Part shown: piece after piece, positions 23,698 through 30,934 of the stretch
How positions within the stretch are numbered: the stretch's first letter is position 1
How the letters are laid out: each line of letters starts with the position of its first letter
Position numbers and translations under genes: made by a program
NCBI RefSeq assembly: GCF_025966695.1
Contig: NZ_JAOEIY010000001.1
Location: 258,474 to 322,473 of the forward strand
DNA: 64,000 bases
Direction of reading: 5' to 3'
Origin: Stutzerimonas sp. S1
Lineage (GTDB): Bacteria; Pseudomonadota; Gammaproteobacteria; Pseudomonadales; Pseudomonadaceae
The notes under the pieces: model-generated
Seen by the model: only the letters and a program-made list of their open reading frames with translations
Database searches by the model: none
Told to the model about the DNA's origin: nothing

Positions 23698-23784
23698 GGT
23701 GGAAAACGCTACGCGGTTTTCCACCCTACACCGATACCCTCACCGCGGCGTAGGGTGGAAAACGACCACAGGTCTTTTCCACGC
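23698..23784. repeat. Pair of imperfect palindromes between eutB and eutC
   Basis: Two inverted repeats, 23699-23729 (GGTGGAAAACG ... GTTTTCCACCCTAC) and 23749-23783 (GCGTAGGGTGGAAAACG ... TCTTTTCCACGC), face each other about 20 nt apart. They are members of the same family as at 17454 and are placed within the eut operon. Confidence 0.85.
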
Positions 23785-23823
23785 GCTTGTCCACGCGTCT
23801 GACCGTCACGCTCCGAGGTAGCC

Positions 23824-24618
23824 ATGCACGACCGCTCCCCCACCATCGAAAATCCGTGGCAGCACCTGCGCCAGCTGACCCCGGCACGCATCGCCCTTGG
23901 CCGGGCTGGTGTCAGCCTGCCCACCGACGCGCAGCTGGATTTCCAGTTCGCCCACGCCCAGGCGCGCGACGCGGTGCATCTGCCGCTGGACTGCGAAGCG
24001 CTGGCCGCCGAACTGGAAAAGCATGACCTCAGCCATCTGTATCTGCGCAGCGCCGCCACCGACCGGCAGATCTACCTGCAGCGCCCGGACCTCGGTCGGC
24101 GCCTCGACGAAGCCAGCGCCACCAGGCTCGACGAGCAGGCGGGCGACGGTTGCGATCTGGCGCTGGTGATTGCCGACGGCCTCTCGGCCCTGGCCGTGCA
24201 GCGCCACGCGGCGCCGATGGCACTGAAGATCGCCGAACAGGCCCGCACCGAAGGCTGGTCGCTCGGGCCGATCAGCCTGGTCGAACAGGGCCGCGTCGCA
24301 ATCGCCGACGAAATCGGCCAGCGGCTGAAGGCGCGCATGGTGGTGATCCTCCTCGGCGAACGCCCAGGGCTCAGCTCGCCGGACAGCCTGGGCCTGTATT
24401 TCACCTGGGCGCCACAGGTCGGCCGGCACGATGCGCAGCGCAACTGCATTTCCAACATCCGCCCGGAGGGCCTGAGCTACAACCTCGCCGCGCACCGCCT
24501 GCTCTACCTGCTGCGCGAAGCCAGCCGCCGGCAGCTCTCCGGCGTGCAGCTCAAGGACGAAGCGGAAGTGCCGGCGCTGGACGGTCAGCCGCGCGCCGGC
24601 AACTTCCTGCTCGGCTAG
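23824..24618 (+). CDS. eutC: Ethanolamine ammonia-lyase small subunit
   Basis: EutC (264 aa) supplies part of the cobalamin-binding site of ethanolamine ammonia-lyase. Recognisable segments are [11 protein letters not shown] (substrate/cofactor region), [30 protein letters not shown] and [13 protein letters not shown], all conserved in the family. The ATG is preceded by CCGAGGTAG. It converges with phoD, whose end lies 6 nt away, with no clear terminator between. Confidence 0.96.
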   Translation: MHDRSPTIENPWQHLRQLTPARIALGRAGVSLPTDAQLDFQFAHAQARDAVHLPLDCEALAAELEKHDLSHLYLRSAATDRQIYLQRPDLGRRLDEASATRLDEQAGDGCDLALVIADGLSALAVQRHAAPMALKIAEQARTEGWSLGPISLVEQGRVAIADEIGQRLKARMVVILLGERPGLSSPDSLGLYFTWAPQVGRHDAQRNCISNIRPEGLSYNLAAHRLLYLLREASRRQLSGVQLKDEAEVPALDGQPRAGNFLLG

Positions 24619-24624
24619 CCGGCA

Positions 24625-26178
24625 TCAGGCCGGCTGCCAGGGCTCCAGCGTCTGGCTGTAGACCACCGTGCCGTCGATGTCGCGCAGACTCACGCCCAGC
24701 GCACCGCTCTGCGCGTCGATCTCTACCTCGCCGAAGAACTGGAAGCCCGCCCGCGGCGAGCTGTTCGGCGTGGGCGCCGCCTTGTGGAACACCACTTCCG
24801 GGCCGAAGGTGGCGTCCAGCGGATTCGGCCCGAAGCTGCCGGCGTTCAACGGCCCGGCGACGAACTCCCAGAACGGCTCGAACTGCTGGAACGCGGCGCG
24901 ATTGGGGTGGTAGTGATGCGCGGCGCAGTAGTGCACATCCGCCGTCAGCCAGACGGTGTTGCGCACCCGCGCGCGCTGGATGAAGGTCAGCAGCTCGGCG
25001 ATTTCCAGCTCGCGACCCAGCGCCGGACCATCGTTGCCATTGGCGATGGCCTCCCAGCGCGGACCATCCGGCACGTGCAGGCCGATGGGCATGTCGGCGG
25101 CGATGATCTTCCAGGTCGCGCGCGAGGCGCGCAGCTCGCGCTTGAGCCAGCGCAGCTGCTCGCGGCCGAGAAACGCCGTGTCCGCGCCCTGCTCCGCCTG
25201 CAGGTTGTGGGTGTTCGGCCCGCGATAGCTGCGCATGTCCAGCACGAACACCTCCAGCAGCGGCCCGTAGCTGACCTTGCGGTAGATGCGCCCAAGCCGG
25301 TCGCCGCGCGCGATGCGCATCGGCGCGTATTCGAGATAGGCCTGCCGCGCACGACGCACCAGGGTATCGACATCGCGCACTTGCTGGTATCGGTCGTCCA
25401 GCACCTTGCTCGGCGACCAGTTGTTGGTCACTTCGTGGTCGTCCCACTGCCAAATCTGCGGCACCTCGGCGTTGAACGCGCGCAGGTTCTCGTCCAGCAG
25501 GTTGTAGCGGTAGTTGCCGCGAAACTCGTGCAGCGTCTCGGCAACCTTGCTCTTCTCTTCGGTGACCAGGTTGCGCCAGGTGCTGCCGTCCTCGGCGGTC
25601 ACTTCGGCGGGAATCGGTCCGTCGGCGTAGATCACGTCGCCGCTGTGCAGGAAGAAGTCCGGCCGGCGCTGGCGCATGGTTTCGTAGATGCGCATGCCGC
25701 CGACGTCCGGGTTGATGCCGTAACCCTGGCCGCAGGTGTCGCCGCCCCAGACGAAGCGGATATCGCGCGGGCGCTTCGGTGCGCTGCGCAGATGGCCGAA
25801 CCAGGGCTCGCTGAGCACGCCGCTGCGGGCGTCCTCGAAACGCGCGCGGTAGAAGATCGACTGATCCGCCGGCAGCCCACGCAGGTCGACGCGGGCGGTG
25901 AAGTCCCGACCGGCATCGGTGATGGACGACAGCATGCGCCGCGGATTGCCGAAGCGGCTGCGCGTGTCCCACTCGACGATCAGCCGGCCGGGGCGGTCGC
26001 AGCGGCTCCAGACCAGCGCGCGGTTGCCCTCGACATCGCCGGACTGCACACCATCGAGCATCTGCGGCCGCGCGCGCGGCGCGGCGATGATGGCGGGCGC
26101 GATGCCCAGGGCCGGCAGGGCGAGGCCGGCGCCGATGCCCTGCAGCAGTTGGCGGCGTTTCTGATCCGGTGCGGTCAT
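24625..26178 (-). CDS. phoD: Alkaline phosphatase D family protein
   Basis: A 517-aa secreted phosphodiesterase/phosphatase of the PhoD family, which releases phosphate from organic esters and uses Ca and Fe. The N-terminus has a Tat signal with KRRQLLQGIGAG followed by a hydrophobic stretch, so it is exported folded. The PhoD N-terminal Fn3-like domain is followed by the metallophosphatase domain with WGGDTCGQG, HSGDVIYADGP, QWDDHEVTNNW and LTADVHYCAAHHY, the metal ligands. AAGGAG precedes the ATG, and a candidate PhoB box lies about 50 nt further upstream. Confidence 0.93.
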   Translation of the reverse strand: MTAPDQKRRQLLQGIGAGLALPALGIAPAIIAAPRARPQMLDGVQSGDVEGNRALVWSRCDRPGRLIVEWDTRSRFGNPRRMLSSITDAGRDFTARVDLRGLPADQSIFYRARFEDARSGVLSEPWFGHLRSAPKRPRDIRFVWGGDTCGQGYGINPDVGGMRIYETMRQRRPDFFLHSGDVIYADGPIPAEVTAEDGSTWRNLVTEEKSKVAETLHEFRGNYRYNLLDENLRAFNAEVPQIWQWDDHEVTNNWSPSKVLDDRYQQVRDVDTLVRRARQAYLEYAPMRIARGDRLGRIYRKVSYGPLLEVFVLDMRSYRGPNTHNLQAEQGADTAFLGREQLRWLKRELRASRATWKIIAADMPIGLHVPDGPRWEAIANGNDGPALGRELEIAELLTFIQRARVRNTVWLTADVHYCAAHHYHPNRAAFQQFEPFWEFVAGPLNAGSFGPNPLDATFGPEVVFHKAAPTPNSSPRAGFQFFGEVEIDAQSGALGVSLRDIDGTVVYSQTLEPWQPA

Positions 26179-26223
26179 CTCGGGGTCTCCTTGCGAGTGA
26201 GTGGTTCTCCTGATGTAGCCGCC

Positions 26224-26245
26224 CCGCTTGACAGTCCCGTGACGC
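26224..26245 (-). promoter_or_regulatory. Candidate PhoB box upstream of phoD
   Basis: On the minus strand two GTCA cores are spaced 11 bp apart (GCGTCACGGGA then CTGTCAAGCGG). The second half matches CTGTCAT at six of seven positions, the first at four of seven. The 11-bp spacing and position upstream of a phosphatase gene support it; the first half is weak. Confidence 0.45.
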
Positions 26246-26262
26246 GCCGACCGACGGCATGC

Positions 26263-26691
26263 TCAGCCAGCCGTCAGCAACAGCACGGCCTCGATCTCGA
26301 ACAGCATGCCGTCGAGCGCCAGGCGCGGCACCGGGATCAGCGTGCAGGCCGGTTTCGGCTCCGCCCCCAGTGCGCGCGCCAGCTCCTCGCCGAACACCTG
26401 CAACCGCGCCTCGCTGTGCTCGACGATCAGTACGCCGAGCTTGGCGATCTGAGCCGGCGAGCCGCCCGCCGCCTCAATGGCGACACACAGGTTGCGCAGC
26501 GCCTGGCGCACCTGCTGGCGGAAATCGGCCGGCAGGCGGCCGTCGGCCGTCTCGCCGCCCTGCCCGGCGATGAACGCCAGTCGCGCGCCGGCCGGCAACA
26601 GCGCGACGTGCGAGTAGCCGTTGGGCGCCGGGTCGTACAGCCCCGGCGGGTTGATCAATTGCAGTCCGCTGCGCTCGGTTAGTTCGCTCAT
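26263..26691 (-). CDS. RidA/YjgF family protein
   Basis: A 142-aa member of the RidA (YER057c/UK114) superfamily. RidA proper deaminates reactive enamine and imine intermediates; many relatives have other or unknown substrates. Visible are the N-terminal strand INPPGLYDPAPNGYSHV, FIAGQGG, and the C-terminal ACTLIPVPRLALDGMLFEIEAV in which the canonical (S/T)R-x-E(I/V)-type Arg is present as PRLAL rather than the usual CVRV, so substrate may differ. It overlaps the upstream carboxymuconolactone-decarboxylase-like gene by 4 nt (ATGA), so both are one operon behind the promoter at 27258-27284. Confidence 0.85.
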   Translation of the reverse strand: MSELTERSGLQLINPPGLYDPAPNGYSHVALLPAGARLAFIAGQGGETADGRLPADFRQQVRQALRNLCVAIEAAGGSPAQIAKLGVLIVEHSEARLQVFGEELARALGAEPKPACTLIPVPRLALDGMLFEIEAVLLLTAG

Positions 26692-27218
26692 GCCTTGCTC
26701 CTTTCGGTGGTGGGACGCAGATCGGCAAAACGCTCCAATGCGCGGTTCATCGCGCCCTCGAGGTCGCCCGGTCGGTACTGGCCCGGCTCGCGGCCGAAGG
26801 CGACGCTCAGACGATTCCAGCTGTTGATGACAACGATGGCGAAGGTCAGCCGGGTGATCGCTCGCGGTGAGAAATGCGCGGTCAACTCACCGTAGCAGCG
26901 ATCCAGGGTTTCACCGTCGGGCAATCGGGTCACCGCCTCGGTCCAGGCCAGCGCCGCGCGTTCGGCCAGGCTGTAGACGTTGGCTTCGCGCCAGGCCGGC
27001 AGCAGCAGAATGCGCGGCAGCGGCGTTTCCAGCGCCAGCAGGTCCTTGCTGTGCATGTCGATGCAATAGGCGCAGCCGTTGAGCTGCGAGGCGCGCAGCT
27101 CGATCAGCGCAAGCAGCTGCGGGTCCAGGCCGGATTCGTGCAGGTAGCCGCTGATCGCGGTCAGCGCCTGCAGCGGCAGTGCGTCGGCGTGTTTGAAGTA
27201 GTCGAGGCGAACGGTCAT
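26688..27218 (-). CDS. Carboxymuconolactone decarboxylase/AhpD-like protein
   Basis: A 176-aa protein of the carboxymuconolactone decarboxylase family, AhpD-like subgroup. The redox motif is NGCAYCIDMHSKD with Cys49, Cys52 and His56, the arrangement of peroxidase-active AhpD relatives, and the second half has LAWTEAVTRL and a TFAIVVINSWNRLSVAFG helix. Proteins of this kind are the C member of the COE genes (carboxymuconolactone decarboxylase, oxidoreductase, epimerase) that accompany ECF41 sigma factors, and such a sigma factor is encoded divergently next door. GGAG precedes the ATG. The electron donor and real substrate are unknown. Confidence 0.9.
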   Translation of the reverse strand: MTVRLDYFKHADALPLQALTAISGYLHESGLDPQLLALIELRASQLNGCAYCIDMHSKDLLALETPLPRILLLPAWREANVYSLAERAALAWTEAVTRLPDGETLDRCYGELTAHFSPRAITRLTFAIVVINSWNRLSVAFGREPGQYRPGDLEGAMNRALERFADLRPTTERSKA

Positions 27219-27257
27219 GGCGGTCTCCAGTCGGTTTGTCGGTACTGACTCAGCCAG

Positions 27258-27284
27258 GACGCAGCCGCCCGATGGGCTGTGACA
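27258..27284 (-). promoter_or_regulatory. ECF41-type promoter for the AhpD-like/RidA operon
   Basis: Read leftward: TGTCACA at 27278-27284, a 16-nt spacer, then CGTC at 27258-27261. This equals the published ECF41 target signature (TGTCACA at -35, CGTC at -10). The gene start is 40 nt from the -10 element. Confidence 0.85.
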
Positions 27285-27306
27285 GCCGAGCGGCAGAAAA
27301 ACCGGC

Positions 27307-27333
27307 TGTCACAGCGAGCGCGGTCGATCCGTC
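27307..27333 (+). promoter_or_regulatory. ECF41-type promoter for the sigma factor gene
   Basis: Read rightward: TGTCACA at 27307-27313, a 16-nt spacer, then CGTC at 27330-27333. It is a mirror of the opposite promoter with the two -35 elements 22 nt apart. It implies autoregulation of the sigma factor gene, which begins 31 nt downstream. Confidence 0.85.
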
Positions 27334-27364
27334 CATACTGGACGAGTCATCGTGAGGAACTGAC

Positions 27365-28243
27365 GTGCGGGACAAGACGGATTTCTTTCAGACGTTACGG
27401 CCGAAACTGTTCGGCCTGGCCTACCGGTTGCTGGGCAGCCGCGCCGATGCCGAGGATCTGCTGCAGGACGCCTGGCTCAAGTGGAGCGGCGCGGACACGG
27501 CGACCATTCGCGACGCCGAGGCCTGGCTGGTCACCGTGGTGACGCGGCTGGGCATCGACCAGCTGCGCCAGCGTCGCGCACGCCGCGAGGAATACCTCGG
27601 CCCGTGGCTGCCTGAACCGCTGCTCGGCCTCGGCAACCACGAAGGCGAACGGCTGGCCGACCTCGGCGCGGACATCTCCATGGCCTTCATGGTGCTGCTC
27701 GAGCGCCTCGGTGCGGAGGAACGTGCAGCACTGCTGTTGCGCGAAGTGCTCGAGCATTCCTACGAACAGATCGCCGAGGCCCTCGGCAAGAACGCGACCG
27801 CCTGCCGGCAGATCATCAGCCGCGCGCGGCGGCGGGTGCGCGAAGAGCGGCCGCGCTTCGCGGTCGATGGCGAAGCACATCGACGGCTGGTGGAGCGCTT
27901 CGCCGCCACGCTGCTGGAACCGGACAGCACGGCCTTCGCCGAACTGCTCGCCGAAGACGTGAGCTGGATGGCCGACGGTGGCGGTCTGGTCTCCGCCGCC
28001 TCGAAGACGCTGCATGGCGTGCGGGCTTCGGCGCGCCTGGCCCGCGGCATCGCCCGCCGCGCGGCCGGCCAGTGGAGCACTCGCGTCGCCTGGATCAACG
28101 GCGAGCCCGGTGTGCTGGTGCTGCACGGCGATCGCATTCATGCGGCGATGGCGCTGGTCAGCGACGGCCGGCAGATCCGCCGCATCTACTCGGTGCTCAA
28201 CCCGCACAAGCTCGGACAGGCGCCGCTGGACGCGGCGTCCTGA
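27365..28243 (+). CDS. ECF41-type (SigJ-like) RNA polymerase sigma factor
   Basis: A 292-aa extracytoplasmic-function sigma factor with a C-terminal extension. Sigma region 2 covers about residues 10-72 (AYRLLGSRADAEDLLQDAWLKW), region 4 about 110-160 (LLREVLEHSYEQIAEALGKN), and a SnoaL/NTF2-like domain about 175-285. It carries both hallmarks of the ECF41 group, WLPEP in the linker (81-85) and a DGGG motif in the extension (204-207; usually DGGGK, here DGGGL). In this group the extension, not an anti-sigma factor, controls activity, and no anti-sigma gene is seen here. The start is GTG with GAGGA 7 nt upstream. Promoters on both sides match its expected target. Confidence 0.93.
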   Translation: MRDKTDFFQTLRPKLFGLAYRLLGSRADAEDLLQDAWLKWSGADTATIRDAEAWLVTVVTRLGIDQLRQRRARREEYLGPWLPEPLLGLGNHEGERLADLGADISMAFMVLLERLGAEERAALLLREVLEHSYEQIAEALGKNATACRQIISRARRRVREERPRFAVDGEAHRRLVERFAATLLEPDSTAFAELLAEDVSWMADGGGLVSAASKTLHGVRASARLARGIARRAAGQWSTRVAWINGEPGVLVLHGDRIHAAMALVSDGRQIRRIYSVLNPHKLGQAPLDAAS

Positions 28244-28315
28244 ACGCCTGCGCGCGGCTTGCCGCACATCGCCGCCGCGCTTATGGTGAGCGCCCTTTCG
28301 CTGGAAGCTTCGTGC

Positions 28316-29128
28316 ATGTGGTCCTTTCGCGCCTGGCAGCGCAAACGCATCCTCGCCCGCAACCCGGTCGATGCCGACCTGTGGCAGCGGGTGCTCGACA
28401 GCCTGCCGATTCTCGACGGCCTGAGCGACGAAGAACTCGGCCGCCTGCGCGAACGCGCCGTGCTGTTCCTGCATGACAAGCGACTGACTGCGTTGCCGGG
28501 CGTCGAGCTGCAGGTCGAGGATCGCCTGCGCCTGGCGCTGCAGGCCCAGCTGCCGCTGCTGCATCTGGCCGATCTGGGCTGGTATCGCGGCTTCCACGAG
28601 ATCGTCATCTATCCGGACGACTTTCTCAGCCCGCAGAAGCACCGCGACGCCGCCGGCGTCGAGCACGAGTGGGACGCCGAACACAGCGGCGAAGCCTGGC
28701 TGCAGGGCCCGGTGATTCTCGCCTGGCCCGGCGTGCAGCAGAGCGGCGGCTGGGAGGCCTACAACCTGGTGATCCACGAGCTGGCACACAAGCTGGACAT
28801 GCTCAACGGCGACGCCAATGGCCTGCCGCCGTTGCACCGATACATGCGCATCGACGCCTGGGCGGTGGCCATGCAGCAGGCCTACGACCGCCTGAACACC
28901 AGCCTCGACGCCGATCCGGACGCCGAAACGCCGATCGATCCCTACGCCGCGGAAAACCCGGCGGAGTTCTTCGCCGTCACCAGCGAATATTTCTTCAGCG
29001 CACCGGACGTGCTGCACGCTGCCTTCCCCGAAGTCTACGCACAGCTCGCCGATTTCTATCGCCAGAACCCGCTGCAACGCTTGCAGCGACTGCAGGCCGA
29101 ACACCCGGCCTACCGGGAACCTGCCTAG
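28316..29128 (+). CDS. Zinc-dependent peptidase, MtfA family
   Basis: A 270-aa protein of the MtfA/M90 peptidase family (DUF980). In E. coli MtfA binds the Mlc repressor and so affects the glucose phosphotransferase system; in pseudomonads its role is not established. The zinc site HELAH is at residues 154-158 within [20 protein letters not shown], and a downstream glutamate in [16 protein letters not shown] is the likely third ligand. Start [11 protein letters not shown] is chosen as the usual N-terminus; the upstream in-frame ATG codons would add a stretch not typical of the family. It is 72 nt after the sigma factor gene in the same direction. Confidence 0.88.
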   Translation: MWSFRAWQRKRILARNPVDADLWQRVLDSLPILDGLSDEELGRLRERAVLFLHDKRLTALPGVELQVEDRLRLALQAQLPLLHLADLGWYRGFHEIVIYPDDFLSPQKHRDAAGVEHEWDAEHSGEAWLQGPVILAWPGVQQSGGWEAYNLVIHELAHKLDMLNGDANGLPPLHRYMRIDAWAVAMQQAYDRLNTSLDADPDAETPIDPYAAENPAEFFAVTSEYFFSAPDVLHAAFPEVYAQLADFYRQNPLQRLQRLQAEHPAYREPA

Positions 29129-29149
29129 GCCGTACGCGTCGAACCCGGC

Positions 29150-29179
29150 GTGCATTGCGCGCGACATTGCGCCTATAAT
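29150..29179 (+). promoter_or_regulatory. Likely sigma-70 promoter of ppa
   Basis: A perfect -10 TATAAT lies at 29174-29179, about 59 nt before the ppa ATG. The -35 element is poorly defined (GTGCAT 18 nt upstream). Confidence 0.5.
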
Positions 29180-29237
29180 CGCGCCCACTTTTTTTCGCCC
29201 CCCCGGCCACGCTGGCCGATCACGGAGCCTTTCCTTC

Positions 29238-29765
29238 ATGAGCTACAGCAAAGTCCCGGCCGGCAAAGACCTGCCGAACGACATCTACGTCGCCATCGAA
29301 ATCCCGGCCAACCACGCGCCGATCAAGTACGAGATCGATCACGACACCGACTGCCTGTTCGTCGACCGCTTCATGGCCACCCCGATGTTCTACCCGGCCA
29401 ACTACGGTTTCATCCCGCACACCCTGGCCGATGACGGCGACCCCCTCGACGTGCTGGTCGTGACCCCTTACCCGGTCGCACCGGGCTCGGTCATCCGCTG
29501 CCGTCCGGTCGGCGTACTGAACATGACCGACGAAGCCGGCGGTGACGCCAAGCTGATCGCCGTCCCGCACGACAAGCTGACCCAGCTGTACGTGGACGTG
29601 AAGGAATACACCGACCTGCCTCCGCTGCTGATCGAGCAGATCAAGCACTTCTTCGAGAACTACAAGGATCTCGAGAAGGGCAAGTGGGTCAAGGTCGAAG
29701 GCTGGGAAGGCGCCGACGCCGCCCGTGCAGCAATCACCAAGGCGGTTGCGGCTTACCAAAAATAA
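29238..29765 (+). CDS. ppa: Inorganic pyrophosphatase
   Basis: A 175-aa family I soluble pyrophosphatase that hydrolyses pyrophosphate to phosphate and pulls biosynthetic reactions forward. Active-site segments: [28 protein letters not shown] with the metal-binding DGDPLD signature, [10 protein letters not shown] and the KWVKVEGW C-terminal strand. Length and start match enterobacterial and Pseudomonas Ppa. It is monocistronic, with its own promoter and a strong terminator. Confidence 0.98.
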   Translation: MSYSKVPAGKDLPNDIYVAIEIPANHAPIKYEIDHDTDCLFVDRFMATPMFYPANYGFIPHTLADDGDPLDVLVVTPYPVAPGSVIRCRPVGVLNMTDEAGGDAKLIAVPHDKLTQLYVDVKEYTDLPPLLIEQIKHFFENYKDLEKGKWVKVEGWEGADAARAAITKAVAAYQK

Positions 29766-29782
29766 GCCAACGCCACCCCCTG

Positions 29783-29808
29783 AAGCCGGCCACAAGCCGG
29801 CTTTTTTA
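29783..29808 (+). terminator. Rho-independent terminator of ppa
   Basis: The stem AAGCCGGC/GCCGGCTT with a 4-5 nt loop runs into a stretch of six or more T, 18 nt after the ppa stop. Confidence 0.93.
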
Positions 29809-29998
29809 TTGCCCGGTTACTGCCAGCCTGCTGCCGCCTCGTCTAGCCTGAGCATCTCCGCCCAGTCGGATCGTCGCGGTTCGACCATCGCGAAAACGTG
29901 ATGCATAGCACCGCATCGATTACCCCTAGACCTTTTACGGGATTCACGGCGACCCATGAGTCAGCTATGGTGGCCTTCAACCATCATGGAGTCGCCAG

Positions 29999-30934
29999 AT
30001 GCGTCGGGCTCTATTATTGCTGTTTGGGTTGGCCCTGCTGGGCTGTCAGCCAGAATCGGACGAGATTCGCATCGGCAGCAACCGCTGGCCGGGCTACGCC
30101 CCTCTTTACCTGGCCGATGATCTGCGCTGGACCGAGCCCAGCCGCGTGCGCCTGGTCGAGTATCCGACGACGACCGGCGTGCTACGCGGCTTTCGCAACG
30201 GCCTCCTGGATGCAGCGATGCTGACGCTCGACGAAGTGCTGTTACTGCAAAGCGGCAGCGAAGAGCTGGACCTCGAAATCCTACTGGTCACCGACGTCTC
30301 TGCCGGCGCCGACGTACTGTTCGCTCGCGCGCCGATCGCCTCGTTGGCCGAGCTGAAGGGGCGGCGTATCGGTGTGGAAAGTACCGCGCTCGGGGGCTTC
30401 TTCCTCTCGCGGCTGCTCGACGAGGCGCAACTGCGCCTCGAGGATGTCACCATCGTCAGCCTTCCGGTCCATGAGCATGTAGAAGCGTTTCGCGATCGAC
30501 GGGTCGACGCGGTCATCAGCTTCGCCTCGCAAGGACCGACTCTGGAAAGCCACGGTGCGCGACACCTGTTCGACAGCCGGCAGTTGCCCGGCGAGATCAT
30601 CGACGTACTGGTAGTCGACCGTCATCGCGTCAGTGCGCGACAACGCCAGCTGCTCAAAGCCCTGTGGTTCGACTCGCTACGCGCCTGGCAGGAGAATCGC
30701 GCGAAAACCGACCCCCGCCTGCAGCGCCGTCTCGGCCTGGATGCCAACGCTCTGCAGATCACGCTGAACGGCTTGGTCATGGGCGATGCAGCACTCAATC
30801 AGCAGTGGCTGGTCGACGGCCAGTTGCTGCGCAGCGCTCAGCGCCTGAGCGACTACTTGACCGAGCGTCAGCTGATAACCAAGCCGCCCGCACCGCAACA
30901 GCTGATTGCCGTCTGCCGAGGTGAAACATGCTGA
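29999..30934 (+). CDS. Periplasmic-binding lipoprotein (NMT1/SsuA-like), partner of GGDEF-EAL protein
   Basis: A 311-aa lipoprotein: signal MRRALLLLFGLALLGC with lipobox LLGC, then a type 2 periplasmic-binding fold like the nitrate/sulfonate/thiamine-precursor group (IRIGSNRWPGYAPLYLADDLRW at the start, LKGRRIGVESTALGGFFLSRLL in the middle). No ABC permease or ATPase gene is nearby. Instead its last codons overlap the start of the membrane GGDEF-EAL gene by 7 nt, so the two are translated together. I infer a sensor role, reporting a periplasmic ligand to the c-di-GMP enzyme, as NspS does for MbaA in Vibrio cholerae. The ligand cannot be read from sequence. GGAG precedes the ATG by 7 nt. Confidence 0.87.
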   Translation: MRRALLLLFGLALLGCQPESDEIRIGSNRWPGYAPLYLADDLRWTEPSRVRLVEYPTTTGVLRGFRNGLLDAAMLTLDEVLLLQSGSEELDLEILLVTDVSAGADVLFARAPIASLAELKGRRIGVESTALGGFFLSRLLDEAQLRLEDVTIVSLPVHEHVEAFRDRRVDAVISFASQGPTLESHGARHLFDSRQLPGEIIDVLVVDRHRVSARQRQLLKALWFDSLRAWQENRAKTDPRLQRRLGLDANALQITLNGLVMGDAALNQQWLVDGQLLRSAQRLSDYLTERQLITKPPAPQQLIAVCRGETC

